Positions 1-8,475 are shown, numbered from the stretch's first letter. The stretch is 64,000 nt of DNA from Tidjanibacter sp. (GCA_017466345.1 JAFTUI010000023.1:1-64000), one strand, 5' to 3'. Program-made: numbers and translations. The notes: generated from the sequence alone by a model not told the origin.

Positions 1-6
1 CAGGCG

Positions 7-60
7 GATCACCGGAACGAAGGGATGACTTTGGTCATCCCTTTTTTCGTTTCGGTGATC
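7..60 (+). terminator. Intrinsic terminator of a gene left of the window
   Basis: A 10-bp perfect stem (AAGGGATGAC at 20-29, GTCATCCCTT at 34-43) with a TTTG loop is followed by a T run. It sits inside a second pairing of GATCACCG (7-14) with CGGTGATC (53-60). The T run marks plus-strand termination, so a plus-strand gene or RNA probably ends just left of base 1. Confidence 0.75.
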
Positions 61-163
61 AGTATTTACATTCCCCCTACATCCCCCTTTTCGTAGGGGA
101 GGAACTTCTTTACAGACCTCTCCCCCGCTTTGCGGACCCTCCCCTAACTTAGGGGAGGGATAT
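61..163. repeat. GC-rich palindromic module patch, copy A
   Basis: Three short hairpin modules lie side by side. The first is a CCCCCTTTTCGTAGGGGAGG-type hairpin, the second is CTCCCCCGCTTTGCGGA-like, and the third is a perfect 11-bp stem CCCTCCCCTAA/TTAGGGGAGGG (137-159). The same modules occur in another order at 46853-46980, and one of them at 40822-40846. No protein coding is supported here. Confidence 0.7.
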
Positions 164-171
164 TAGGGAGG

Positions 172-313
172 ATAAGGAGATTAAAGTCATTAAAGCCCTT
201 AAAGCCCTTAAACTCCTTAAATTCCTTAAATTCCCATAAGCCCTATATGCCTTATACGCCACATACGCCCTATAAGCCTTAGGACTATTGACGTTAGACG
301 TTAGACGTTGGAC
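172..313 (+). repeat. Composite 9-bp/7-bp repeat, copy 1
   Basis: Bases 172-278 are a degenerate 9-bp tandem array, moving from ATTAAAGCC-like units to CTATAAGCC/CTATACGCC-like units. A fixed core TTAGGACTATTGAC (279-292) follows, then GTTAGAC heptads (two exact, one GTTGGAC). The same order is seen at 4987-5100, 46974-47090, 54813-54890, 61467-61527 and, inverted, 55660-55725. A minus-strand ORF across it (AY and LR repeats) is only the 9-bp period read in frame. Confidence 0.85.
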
Positions 314-363
314 CCTAATCCCCAGCGAGTGGGTTTTGTGAGGCGAGTAGTAGGCGCACAAGA

Positions 364-408
364 AAACCACCTCCGAAGTTTACTTTGGCGTAAATGAGGA
401 GGTGGTTT
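364..408 (-). repeat. Hairpin with conserved GTTTACT...CGTAAA loop, copy 1
   Basis: The stem is AAACCACCTC (364-373) with GAGGTGGTTT (399-408). The inner part contains GTTTACT...GCGTAAATGA, itself able to pair (TTTAC/GTAAA). Two further copies (488-535 and 47134-47177) keep the inner sequence but have different, still paired outer stems. All lie downstream of minus-strand genes, so they may act as terminators. Confidence 0.7.
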
Positions 409-487
409 ATCGCAGTGCAACGACCTAATCGCCCACAAGGCACACTCGCAGTGAGTGTATATCGTGCCACAGATGCAAGGCTTACGA

Positions 488-535
488 AAAAATCTCTCCC
501 GCAGTTTACTAAACGTAAATGAGGGAGAGATTTTT
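488..535 (-). terminator. Hairpin with conserved loop, copy 2; likely terminator of the NagB/PIG-L operon
   Basis: A perfect 13-bp stem (AAAAATCTCTCCC 488-500 and GGGAGAGATTTTT 523-535) encloses GCAGTTTACTAAACGTAAATGA-like inner sequence. Read on the minus strand it ends in a T run, which suits an intrinsic terminator 42 bases past the NagB/PIG-L stop. Between the two hairpins (409-487) I see only a small palindrome, CACTCGCAGTGAGTG. Confidence 0.65.
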
Positions 536-576
536 GAGTATAACGCAGCAGATGTGGTGCGAGATACGCTCGCAGT

Positions 577-2523
577 CTATCGCTGTTTCACGAATACCTC
601 TATGGCCTGATACTCTGCCATACCGAGGTTGTCGTAGAGTTTTGCGGTATTCTGGGTGCGCTCCTCAGCCCTCTGCCAAAACTCGCGTTTGTCGGCACCA
701 GGGAAGGGTACGATGTCCTTCTGCGAGAGGTGGCGGTAGATGGCGTGGCGTTTGGCGATAATCTCCTCGGGACTCAGGGGCACAGCCATATCTACCATAC
801 CCAAGTTCCACTCCTGCCAAGCACCCCTATACAGCCAGATGTGGCACTCCTTGTTCCACTCCTCGTCTTTGGTGCGCTCCACAGCCTCAAAGACCGCCTC
901 GGTGCATAGTCGGTGTGTACCGTGGGGGTCGGTCAAATCGCCCGCAACGTATATCTGGTGGGGCTTAACCTTGCGCAACAACTCGATGACAATAGCAATG
1001 TCGGCATCGGTCAGCTCGCCCTTCTTGATACCGCCCGTCTCGTAGAAGGGCAGATTGAGGAAGTGGCAGTTGGTGCGGTCGTTAAGGCCCAGCGAGCGGC
1101 AGGCGGCCTTCGCCTCGGCACGCCTAATAGCGCCCTTAATATCCAACAAAACTCGTGGTTCGGGCTGACCTTTCTGTTTGTTTTTGATAATCTCCGTAAC
1201 CTCATCGTAACGGTCGCCATAGCCCATCTCCATAGCGGTATCGATGTGTTGCAACACCACATCGTCATAGACCGCCACATTGCCCGATGTTTCGTAGGCA
1301 ACGTGCACATCGTGTCCGTGTTTGATAAGGCGGTGGAATGTGCCACCCATAGAGATAACATCATCGTCTGGGTGGGGCGAGAAGATTATAACCCTCTTGG
1401 GGAAGGGGGTGGAGCTGACGGGGCGTGTTGTGTCGTCAGCATTGGGCTTACCACCGGGCCAGCCTGTGATGGTATGTTGCAGGTCGTTGAAGACGTCAAT
1501 GTTGATTTGGTCATACGAGCCCTTCTCTTCGAGCAGTTCGCCGAGCGAGTTCTGCACATAGTCCTCGTTGGTAAGTTTGAGGATAGGTTTGCCCACTCTC
1601 TCGCAGAGCCATACCACAGCCCTACGCACACACTTAGGTGTCCAATTACACGAGCCCACCAACCAGGGAGTCTGGCGGCGTGTGAGTGTCGAGGCGGCAT
1701 TTTCGTCCGTAAAGACCGTGATATTGGGGTGTGTTTGGAGTAGCGAGGCGGGAATTTTGCTCGTAGGCTCGCCCTCAACAATGGCCTTAACAGCATTGGA
1801 TTTATCCTCGCCCCACGCCATCAGCAATATCTGCTTTGCCTTCATAACGGTACTAATGCCGAGTGTAATACCCATACGAGGGGTGTTACCATCGCCGAAG
1901 AAGAGGCTTGTGAGCACTGTGCGGGTGTTGTGCGAGAGTTTCACCATACGGGTTTTGCTATTGACATTAACATCCACATCGTTGAAGCCAACTTGTCCCT
2001 GCTCGCCCACGCCCATAACCATCAGGTCTACCTCCGAGGCTGCCTTGTCGTATGCCAAGCAGTAGGTTTTCAGACTATCCTTGTCGAGGTCGGTGCTGAT
2101 GAGGTGCACATTTTCGGGCAGGATGTCGATGTGGTCGATAAGCTCTGAGTGTATGCTGTAATTGCGGCTCTGCTGCTCTTTGGCGGTAATGGGATAGAAC
2201 TCATCGAGCGAGTATACCGACACTCGGCGGAAGCTTACCTCGCCACGCCTATTGCGTGCGGCGAGTTCGCGGTAGAGCCCCACGGGAGTACGTCCCGTAG
2301 CCAAACCGAGCACAAATGTCTTATCCTCAATACCGTAGTCATCGTTCGCACTCTGCGTGAAGTCGTTGATGGCAGCGACAATCCTATCTGCCACCTCCCT
2401 GACAGCCTCCACATCCGTAGGGAAGACCTTAGTTGGTATCTTCTCGAAGCGGTGGATGATGTCGTATGGAGTTTCGTCTTCGCGTAGGTAGTTGCTGTCC
2501 GGAAGCAAAATTTTCGTATTCAT
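577..2523 (-). CDS. NagB-like / PIG-L deacetylase fusion protein
   Basis: This 648-residue protein has an N-terminal glucosamine-6-phosphate deaminase (NagB) fold at about residues 25-290 and a C-terminal PIG-L/LmbE deacetylase domain at about 375-645. The PIG-L zinc motif is intact (SPHPDDDV, H384-D388; DPHGTHRLC further on). The NagB segment is odd: the E. coli catalytic segment NDGHIAFNE (D141, H143, E148) is here EQGQVGFND at 174-182, so all three catalytic positions are changed, although LDEF (106-109, D72 region) is kept. Such fusions are common in Bacteroidota and usually annotated as glucosamine-6-phosphate deaminase. I expect deacetylase activity on an amino sugar but doubt ordinary deaminase activity. 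It is last in the operon 6845-577, 33 bases after the GHL10-like gene. Confidence 0.85.
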   Translation of the reverse strand: MNTKILLPDSNYLREDETPYDIIHRFEKIPTKVFPTDVEAVREVADRIVAAINDFTQSANDDYGIEDKTFVLGLATGRTPVGLYRELAARNRRGEVSFRRVSVYSLDEFYPITAKEQQSRNYSIHSELIDHIDILPENVHLISTDLDKDSLKTYCLAYDKAASEVDLMVMGVGEQGQVGFNDVDVNVNSKTRMVKLSHNTRTVLTSLFFGDGNTPRMGITLGISTVMKAKQILLMAWGEDKSNAVKAIVEGEPTSKIPASLLQTHPNITVFTDENAASTLTRRQTPWLVGSCNWTPKCVRRAVVWLCERVGKPILKLTNEDYVQNSLGELLEEKGSYDQINIDVFNDLQHTITGWPGGKPNADDTTRPVSSTPFPKRVIIFSPHPDDDVISMGGTFHRLIKHGHDVHVAYETSGNVAVYDDVVLQHIDTAMEMGYGDRYDEVTEIIKNKQKGQPEPRVLLDIKGAIRRAEAKAACRSLGLNDRTNCHFLNLPFYETGGIKKGELTDADIAIVIELLRKVKPHQIYVAGDLTDPHGTHRLCTEAVFEAVERTKDEEWNKECHIWLYRGAWQEWNLGMVDMAVPLSPEEIIAKRHAIYRHLSQKDIVPFPGADKREFWQRAEERTQNTAKLYDNLGMAEYQAIEVFVKQR

Positions 2524-2556
2524 ATCTCTGAGTTTATTATAGTTGCAATGTTTTTC

Positions 2557-3867
2557 TTATTCGGCTCTCTCGATGGCGAGTCTAAGGGTGTCCCACCAAT
2601 TGTGGTTTACGATGTGGCATAGGTCGAAGAGCATCATACCGCCCGAGCAACTCTCGATAGCCTGAGTAACGGCACGTCCGAAGCGCTCCTCATCGTGCAT
2701 ATACTGCTCCACATAGATAGAGCCCACAACGGGCACCACGCCACAGGTAATCTGCTCTGCGAGTTCGGCACCGCCCTCCACACAGTACCAATACTCGCGC
2801 GAGGTGGCATCCATACCATCCTCGCCACGCATACCGAGCGCAGTCAGCTGGTCGTCCATCTCTTGTTTGGTTATGGGGGTGTAGTAGAGTCCGGTCATAT
2901 AGACATCCAAGAGGTCGGCATAGCCCGTCTTGTAGTAGTTCTCGGTTGCCCAATCGAAGTACTCTGCGGGGTTGTATTTCTCGCTTGCCCAATTCACTCC
3001 CATATAGTAGTAGGTGGGATACCACGCACCTGTATAGTCGCCGAGTATGAGGTTGGGATTGATAGCTTTGAGTCGCTCGTGAGCCTCCTCCACGAAACTC
3101 TTAATCACGTTTGCACGATACTCCAACCACTCTTTGAAATACCTCTCGGGTTTGTGCTGCCACTTGCCCTCTTCGTCCTCATACCACGTCAGGATGTCGG
3201 CGGGCTTGGGAGTCTCGGCGAGTCCTGCATAGGCTGCGAAATCGGCAAGCGAGAGGGGGCTGAAATCTGCCCAGATGTCGTTGTAGCGTACTCGGTCAAA
3301 AATCAGACCGTCAATGGTGGGATACTTACGCGCAAACTCCTCCAAGATGGATATCTGATACTCCCTCACTTCGGGGTTTGCGGGATTTACCATACCGTTG
3401 TATGTGAAGTCCATTTGGCTTACGGGCAGGAGTTGGTTGTGCCACCAGCCAATGGTCTGCCACTCTGGGTGCTCGTTGTAGATGATACCACGCTTCACGA
3501 AGTTGTGACCGCCCGCAAAGACGTTGAGCGAAGCAAAGCAGCCGAGTCCATACTTACGACAAGCAGCCTCCACCTCGGCGAGCATATCGTAGTCGAGGGG
3601 TCGCTCCACACCGTCCCACTCGCCCATATAGGGTGCGATGTCGCTCTTGTAGAGCACCTCGCCCATAATGCTTTTCACATCTGCCACCACGTCCGTAAAA
3701 CCGAGGTCTTTGATGCGAGCCATATAGTAGTCGATGCTGTCGGGCGTAGAAAGACGCTCGAAGTTAGCCTCGCAGTCGAGCCACATATAGAGCCTTTTGT
3801 CGGGGGTTTTGCTGCTGCACCCTGCGAATACCACGAGCGCGAGGGCAATGTAGAGTAGTTTTTTCAT
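2557..3867 (-). CDS. GHL10-like (COG1649-type) glycoside hydrolase lipoprotein
   Basis: The signal peptide ends in VFAGC, a lipobox. The rest is a TIM-barrel-like protein of the family-10-like/alpha-amylase-like group: RLYMWLDCEANFERL near the start, then GFTDVVADVKSIMGEVLY, NPANPEVREYQ, and DGLIFDRVRYND, whose acidic residues sit where COG1649 hydrolases have catalytic acids. It is paralogous to the 13805-15283 gene (IDAAANFEDY, DGIILDRCRYDD). E. coli DigH of the GHL10 group cuts peptide-free peptidoglycan strands; whether this one does so is unknown. It acts outside the cytoplasm and is probably on the cell surface or outer membrane. It lies between the NAGPA-like gene (43 bases upstream) and NagB/PIG-L. 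Substrate not recognised. Confidence 0.75.
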   Translation of the reverse strand: MKKLLYIALALVVFAGCSSKTPDKRLYMWLDCEANFERLSTPDSIDYYMARIKDLGFTDVVADVKSIMGEVLYKSDIAPYMGEWDGVERPLDYDMLAEVEAACRKYGLGCFASLNVFAGGHNFVKRGIIYNEHPEWQTIGWWHNQLLPVSQMDFTYNGMVNPANPEVREYQISILEEFARKYPTIDGLIFDRVRYNDIWADFSPLSLADFAAYAGLAETPKPADILTWYEDEEGKWQHKPERYFKEWLEYRANVIKSFVEEAHERLKAINPNLILGDYTGAWYPTYYYMGVNWASEKYNPAEYFDWATENYYKTGYADLLDVYMTGLYYTPITKQEMDDQLTALGMRGEDGMDATSREYWYCVEGGAELAEQITCGVVPVVGSIYVEQYMHDEERFGRAVTQAIESCSGGMMLFDLCHIVNHNWWDTLRLAIERAE

Positions 3868-3909
3868 AGTGTCTTTTTTGTGTGTCGTGTATGTATTGTA
3901 TATTTTCTT

Positions 3910-4959
3910 TTATTCCTGCATCGAAATCACTATGGCAGTAGGCACTCGCCTTTCGGAGCCATCGGAGGGGCTGTTGAGAGGTGCGCCATCCTTGCCGACC
4001 ATCACCGAAGAGCCACCGCCATCTAAGTTTACAGCATACACTGCACCCAACCCTTTCAGCAAATCTGCCACTTCGGGGAGTGTGTAGCCATAACTACCGT
4101 TCATCTTGCGCCCATCGCACACAAAGAGGATTATCTTGCCGTCCTCGGTGTAGCCTATGGCTGTGCGTGGCTGACAGGAGAGCGCGGCGGTGCCACCACT
4201 GTGGAGCACCTCTTTGTAGTAGTTGCTCTCGGCGACATTCCTGCCATTATTGAGCAACATAGGACCGCCACCGATAGCCTCCTCGGGCTCCCAGAGTGTG
4301 CCACCCGAAGAACTGTGGGGTGTGCTTGTGAAGACACCCACCTTCTCGTTGTTGCCCTTTGCTGAGGAGAATGAGTAGGGGCGGTTGTCGTCATCGGGAC
4401 AGCAATATACCCAAGTAGCCTCCATACGACCGTCAGCGTGCACACCGAAGGCTGCCCTTATGGGGCAGGCGGTGTAACTCTTACCCTCGTATGTGGGCCA
4501 AGTGTATTGTGCGGCTATGCTTTTTACCTCGCCACCCGATATGAGTAGGCTGAGCGACTTGCCATCCCAAAAGTAACCGCCATTTGTTGCCAATAGTGGA
4601 GTGCCCCCCTCAAAGGAGGCGAATATGTTGGAAGGTGTATCGTCATTTTCGACATACACCGCGTTGAATTTCAGTTTTGGGTTTTTCTGAGTGTCCACAA
4701 TGGCATAATAGCCCGAGCAGTAGTCCTCAGAATCCTCCTCGTAGTAGTTCTTGAAGTAGTAGACCTTCATACCCTCGGGATAACCCTCTTGTGCCACAAG
4801 TTCGTTGCGTCCCTCGGGCTCAGGCTCAGGCTCAGGCTCGGGTTTAGGCTCGGGTTGCTCGGGTGTGTTGGGTTGATTGTCCTCGGGAGCAGGATTGCAA
4901 GCCTCCCCGAATGACACACATAGGCTCAAAGCCGCTACTATTAGGAAGATACGTTTCAT
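3910..4959 (-). CDS. NAGPA-like phosphodiester glycosidase (DUF2233), exported
   Basis: This 349-residue protein has a signal peptide and a possible, weak lipobox (FGEAC). A Pro-Glu-rich linker with PEPEPE repeats (about 35-50) follows. The rest matches the phosphodiester glycosidase / NAGPA domain: LLATNGGYFWDG, RTAIGYTEDGKIILFVCDGR, and AVNLDGGGSSVMV near the C terminus, the last being the family hallmark. Family members cut a sugar-1-phosphodiester, as human uncovering enzyme does with GlcNAc-1-P. In this locus a GlcNAc- or similar sugar-phosphodiester decoration of a glycan, or a teichoic-acid-like polymer, is a fair guess. It heads the compact run to NagB/PIG-L. A repeat (4987-5100) separates it from the BACON lipoprotein upstream. 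Confidence 0.8.
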   Translation of the reverse strand: MKRIFLIVAALSLCVSFGEACNPAPEDNQPNTPEQPEPKPEPEPEPEPEGRNELVAQEGYPEGMKVYYFKNYYEEDSEDYCSGYYAIVDTQKNPKLKFNAVYVENDDTPSNIFASFEGGTPLLATNGGYFWDGKSLSLLISGGEVKSIAAQYTWPTYEGKSYTACPIRAAFGVHADGRMEATWVYCCPDDDNRPYSFSSAKGNNEKVGVFTSTPHSSSGGTLWEPEEAIGGGPMLLNNGRNVAESNYYKEVLHSGGTAALSCQPRTAIGYTEDGKIILFVCDGRKMNGSYGYTLPEVADLLKGLGAVYAVNLDGGGSSVMVGKDGAPLNSPSDGSERRVPTAIVISMQE

Positions 4960-4986
4960 TGTTTGGTTGAAAGTTGATTATATTTG

Positions 4987-5100
4987 AGTTACAGGGGTTG
5001 CAGGGGTTGCAGGGAATTCCTATATGCCCTATACGCCCTATACGCCCTATAAGCCTTAGGACTATTGACGTTAGACGTTAGACGTTAGACGTTAGACGTT
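4987..5100 (+). repeat. Composite 9-bp/7-bp repeat, copy 2
   Basis: GTTGCAGGG-like 9-mers (from about 4987) change into CTATACGCC/CTATAAGCC 9-mers. The core TTAGGACTATTGAC is at 5056-5069, followed by four exact GTTAGAC heptads plus GTT up to 5100, the longest heptad array of the six copies. The repeat lies in the gap between the BACON lipoprotein and the NAGPA-like gene and is probably transcribed antisense to its arrangement. The rest of 4960-5183 shows no gene. Confidence 0.85.
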
Positions 5101-5183
5101 AAAAGAGTGGGCAAGGCAGTTGCCTGCCCTGCCCATCTCAGCGATATTCCAAACTTTTCGGATTACTCCGTCAAGCGAGTGAA

Positions 5184-6845
5184 TTACAATGCAATGAAGT
5201 AAGCTGCCAAGTTAGCACCAGTGTTGTCAAAGCAGTAGAAGTTCAAACCACCCTCAACAGCCTCCAAGCAAACGTCAGTGGTCCAGCCACCCAAGACAGC
5301 AACAGGCTCATCCTCGCCCTCTACCTCTTTGTAGATAGCAGGACTGAACGAGTACTCAGCGATGCGATTGATAGCAGTACCCTCTACACTGTAAACGTAT
5401 GCGTAAGAGCCACCATACATACCTGCACCCGAAACAGCTGCATACGATACACCATCAACAGCAAGCATCTCAATAGCATTTGCAAGAGTGTTGGAGTTTG
5501 CGTCACCATTAGCATCGAATACAACGGGAACGATAGGAGTACAAGCCTTAGTTGCACCGTCAACGAGGTTGATCTCATTGCCCGAGTAGCACGACATCAT
5601 AACAGCACCGTCAGCAACGGTAGTGCCAAGAGGAGCAAATGCGGGGAAGTTGTTGGGAGCATCAATCCAGTAGTTACCAATCCAGCAACCAGTGAAACCA
5701 GTTACATTGAAATTCTGCCTTGCACCTGCTACACCATCAACGATATCCCAAGCGTTTACAGCATTCGAACCATAGGAATAACCCTCAACGGGAACCCATA
5801 CAGTTGCATCGTCAGTAATATTACCACGAACGCCAAGGTTAGCACCCATATTACGAGGAGGATTGTCATAAGGCTCGTTTACATTGAAAGCTTTAACAGC
5901 CTCGGTAGCACCAGGTGCCAAATAGTAAACAGAGAAGTAAACCTCCCAACTCCATACTTTACCACCATTGCGAACACGGTTACACATAACGAGGTTACCA
6001 GCGTCATCAGTAGTAACATAGTAGGGTACGAAGCCACCAGTTACGAGCTCGCCCTCAACAGCACCAGTCTCTTTGTTTACGAGTTTGGGCATTGTGCCAT
6101 CACCTGCACAAACAACAAGTTTGCCATCCCAAAGAGCAATCGAAACAACGCCACCACAATCAGCATCACCACAAGCGGGAGTAATAGTATTTACCTGAGG
6201 AACAATAGTGGTCGAGTCAACTTTGAAAATAGCACCAGACTGAGAAATAGTTACATCATATACAAAGCCACCCTCTGCCTCAACGGTAATAGTTGCAACG
6301 CGGTCAGCACCGGTGGTGTTCTTAGCAACCTCAACAACAACCTCGGTGGTGGTGAGAGCCTTGGTACCCTCAGCAACAACAGCCCAATCAGAGTCCGAAG
6401 TAACGGTGAACTCAATGTTGTGGTTTACGGGGAATTTAACCTCGCCACCCTCGTAACCGATGGTGAGAGCCAAAGTCTCCTCCTCGCCGATTTTCACCTC
6501 GTCTACCTGCGCCTGGTTAACAGCGATCTCTACGTTCTTGTCGCCAGCGGTGATGGTAACTTTACCAGCACGAGCATCGTAAGTGGTGTTCTCAGTAACC
6601 TTGATAGTCAGCTCAATAGCGGCACCTGCAACGCCCGAAGCGGGCTCAACGTTGATCCACTCTGCATCGTCAGCAGCGGTCCAAGCAGCGTTGGTAGTGA
6701 AAGCAACAACCTTGGTAGCTGCAGCAGTCGAAAGGTTCAATGTTGCATTAGCTGCGTCATCGAGAGCAAGTGTTGTCTCGGGCACAGGCTCCTCGCAAGC
6801 GAAAAGCATTGCTGCAACAGCAAAAATTGCGAAAAATTTTTTCAT
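5184..6845 (-). CDS. BACON-domain surface lipoprotein
   Basis: The signal peptide ends in AMLFAC and is followed directly by acidic residues (EEPVPE), resembling a Bacteroidota surface-export signal. Two BACON-type repeats lie at about residues 30-120 (AAWTAADDAEWINVEPASG...VNQAQ) and 125-210 (SDSDWAVVAEG...ISQSG). BACON domains are Ig-like and often bind carbohydrate or mucin. The C-terminal 340 residues resemble the C-terminal half of the 15312-17126 lipoprotein (both have DDAGNL(V/L)(M/I)CN and a blocked-propeller-like pattern), so the two are probably functional counterparts in glycan binding. It is first in the left operon, with its own promoter at 6937-6944. The enzyme activity, if any, is unknown. 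Confidence 0.75.
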   Translation of the reverse strand: MKKFFAIFAVAAMLFACEEPVPETTLALDDAANATLNLSTAAATKVVAFTTNAAWTAADDAEWINVEPASGVAGAAIELTIKVTENTTYDARAGKVTITAGDKNVEIAVNQAQVDEVKIGEEETLALTIGYEGGEVKFPVNHNIEFTVTSDSDWAVVAEGTKALTTTEVVVEVAKNTTGADRVATITVEAEGGFVYDVTISQSGAIFKVDSTTIVPQVNTITPACGDADCGGVVSIALWDGKLVVCAGDGTMPKLVNKETGAVEGELVTGGFVPYYVTTDDAGNLVMCNRVRNGGKVWSWEVYFSVYYLAPGATEAVKAFNVNEPYDNPPRNMGANLGVRGNITDDATVWVPVEGYSYGSNAVNAWDIVDGVAGARQNFNVTGFTGCWIGNYWIDAPNNFPAFAPLGTTVADGAVMMSCYSGNEINLVDGATKACTPIVPVVFDANGDANSNTLANAIEMLAVDGVSYAAVSGAGMYGGSYAYVYSVEGTAINRIAEYSFSPAIYKEVEGEDEPVAVLGGWTTDVCLEAVEGGLNFYCFDNTGANLAAYFIAL

Positions 6846-6907
6846 AGTAAATAGATGTTTTGGTTTGTAAAAAAATGGTTTTGTTTGTGTTTCTATTTAG
6901 TTAGCAA

Positions 6908-6944
6908 CGTGCACCACAAGTGCACGTAATGCATTTCAAAAGTA
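6908..6944 (-). promoter_or_regulatory. Promoter and leader hairpin of the BACON lipoprotein operon
   Basis: On the minus strand a TACTTTTG box (6937-6944) matches TAnnTTTG. Just downstream, CGTGCAC/GTGCACG (6908-6926) can form a 7-bp hairpin with a 5-base loop at the very start of a roughly 85-base leader. The rest of 6945-7125 is AT-rich and shows no gene. Confidence 0.6.
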
Positions 6945-7125
6945 ACAATCCTAAAAATCAAAACAAAATTAAATGGATTAAAAATACATCTTTTATTAAA
7001 TTATTTTTATTTTGGCAGAGCACAACATTGACAATCAGCAACTTACCAAAACAAAAAACCGAATAGAATTACTAAAATCTTTTCTATCCAAAATATCACA
7101 AATGGTGCTTAATTAATAAAACAAT

Positions 7126-7911
7126 TTATTTATTGCGAGATTTTTCCACTCGGCGTACCACCCACGCCCCAAGTTCGTAGAGCAGCCAAATGGGCAGAGC
7201 AACAAGCAGAAGAGTGAACGGATCGCCCGAAGGAGTGATAACTGCCGACACCACAAGCGCAACAACAACAGCATAGCGGCGGACTGCAATCATAGAGCGG
7301 TGGTGGAGCACCCCAAGTCGGGCAAGCAGTGCACAAACAACGGGTATCTCGAAAAGCGCACCCATAACCGCAGTCATACCAAGCAGGGTGGAGATATACG
7401 ATTCGAGAGCAATCATATTGGGCACCGCACTACTAACCTGGTAGCCCGCCAAAAAGCGAAACGTGAAGGGAAAGATGACAAAGTAGTTGAGTGCGCATCC
7501 CAAAAGAAACATCACATAGCCCCCAACAACATAGCGGCGGGTATGGCGGCGTTCGTGGTCGTAGAGTGCAGGAGAAATAAACTCAAAGAGCGAGTAGATA
7601 ACATAGGGCAACGCAAGCAGCAAACCCACATAGAGCGCAACTCGCAGGTGGGTTGTGAATTGTGCCGCAAGCCCCGTATTGATGAGTTGGACAATATCGC
7701 CACCCTCGGCAGGCAGTGGTGCCAAGCCGAGGCGTTCCATAAGGCGGTAGGTCAGAAAGTCGCCCTGAGAGGGTGCCAGCACCACATCGAAGAGCAGCCC
7801 CTTAAAGCCAAAGGCCACCGCAGTAAACACCACCACGACAGCCCCAATGCGCAACAAATTCCCCTTTAACTCTTCGAGGTGCGCCCAAAAACTCTTCGCA
7901 TTGTCGGACAT
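7126..7911 (-). CDS. tatC: Sec-independent protein translocase TatC
   Basis: The protein is 261 residues, the usual TatC length, with six hydrophobic segments. It opens with MSDNAKSFWAHLEELKGNLLRIG, the typical HLEEL start, and contains the conserved FLFG-like loop region (FISPALYDHERR) and periplasmic-loop pattern before TM5-TM6. TatC is the inner-membrane receptor for folded proteins bearing twin-arginine signals. It follows tatA by 32 bases in the same operon. One Tat substrate is visible in this window, the DUF4434 protein at 24794-25888. No tatB is present, as is usual in Bacteroidota. Confidence 0.95.
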   Translation of the reverse strand: MSDNAKSFWAHLEELKGNLLRIGAVVVVFTAVAFGFKGLLFDVVLAPSQGDFLTYRLMERLGLAPLPAEGGDIVQLINTGLAAQFTTHLRVALYVGLLLALPYVIYSLFEFISPALYDHERRHTRRYVVGGYVMFLLGCALNYFVIFPFTFRFLAGYQVSSAVPNMIALESYISTLLGMTAVMGALFEIPVVCALLARLGVLHHRSMIAVRRYAVVVALVVSAVITPSGDPFTLLLVALPIWLLYELGAWVVRRVEKSRNK

Positions 7912-7943
7912 CTTCTCTCTCGGAAAGAGGTTACCACACAGCG

Positions 7944-8150
7944 TTAGTTATTATCCTTCTCTACCTCGTCCTTAATCTTCTGAGCCTCCTCCTTAGCCTC
8001 GTTCATACCCTCCTTGAAGGAGCGCACGCCCTTGCCCAAGCCACGCATCAGTTCGGGAATCTTCTTTCCGCCAAAAAGAAGCAATATAATCAGCGCAATA
8101 AGCACAATCTCGCCCGCGCCTACGCTTCCAAGAAACAGCATCTTTGCCAT
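7944..8150 (-). CDS. tatA: Twin-arginine translocase subunit TatA/E
   Basis: This 68-residue protein has one N-terminal membrane helix ([15 protein letters not shown]), the [16 protein letters not shown] hinge and amphipathic helix of TatA, and a charged tail ([14 protein letters not shown]). It forms the pore-like element that works with TatC. A second methionine at residue 4 ([12 protein letters not shown]) is an alternative start. The probable promoter (8347-8354) is about 190 bases upstream, with a MITE-like element between it and the gene. Confidence 0.95.
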   Translation of the reverse strand: MAKMLFLGSVGAGEIVLIALIILLLFGGKKIPELMRGLGKGVRSFKEGMNEAKEEAQKIKDEVEKDNN

Positions 8151-8177
8151 ACCGCTTTGTGTGTTTAGTTATTAATT

Positions 8178-8342
8178 AAGAAACTGTTTTGAACTTGTTT
8201 ATGAAATTATTTTGTAGCTGTTTTGTGACTATTTTTTCTGTTGATTTGAGGCGCATAGTGGTTCCTATGTAACGAAAATCAACTGGGAAAAGAGTCCAAA
8301 ACAGAACAAAAGAGTGAAATAAATAAATTCAAAACAGTTTCT
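8178..8342. mobile_element. MITE-like long inverted-repeat element in the tatA leader
   Basis: The outer ends are perfect inverted repeats (AGAAACTGTTTTGAA at 8180-8194 and its complement at 8327-8341). Imperfect pairing continues inward for about 70 bases per arm, up to TGTTGATTT / AAAATCAACT. The direct flanks are TAA on both sides of GAAACTG...CAGTTTC, consistent with a 3-bp target duplication as made by some IS5-type elements. There is no transposase inside. It could instead be a regulatory hairpin, but its symmetry and flanks favour a miniature element. Confidence 0.6.
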
Positions 8343-8346
8343 AAGG

Positions 8347-8354
8347 CAAAGATA
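8347..8354 (-). promoter_or_regulatory. Probable -7 box for tatA-tatC
   Basis: CAAAGATA on the plus strand reads TATCTTTG on the minus strand, matching TAnnTTTG. Transcription would start near 8340 and run through the MITE-like element before reaching tatA. The remaining gap 8355-8439 shows no gene. Confidence 0.5.
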
Positions 8355-8439
8355 GTACTTTTTTTGGAGAATAATCAATCGGGGGCATATTTTAGGTCGC
8401 TTTTAGAGGGTAAAATTTCGTTTTCCTACAACAAATTGC

Positions 8440-8447
8440 TACCTTTG
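8440..8447 (+). promoter_or_regulatory. Promoter -7 box of the hexosaminidase gene
   Basis: TACCTTTG matches the Bacteroidota TAnnTTTG box. It places the transcript start near 8454, so the GTG at 8449 cannot be a start codon and the ATG at 8476 is the likely one. Confidence 0.65.
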
Positions 8448-8475
8448 TGTGGCTATAAACGAAATCCAAACCATT

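Noticed and set aside
172-313. A CRISPR array
   Set aside because: Units are 7 and 9 bp, adjoining and degenerate, without unique spacers, and no cas gene is present.
149-370. A 73-residue minus-strand frame with AY and LR repeats
   Set aside because: It is the 9-bp tandem repeat read in frame and then the repeat core; not a protein gene.
2695-3858. A 387-residue plus-strand open frame across the first GHL10-like gene
   Set aside because: Antisense shadow; no signal, domain or start context.
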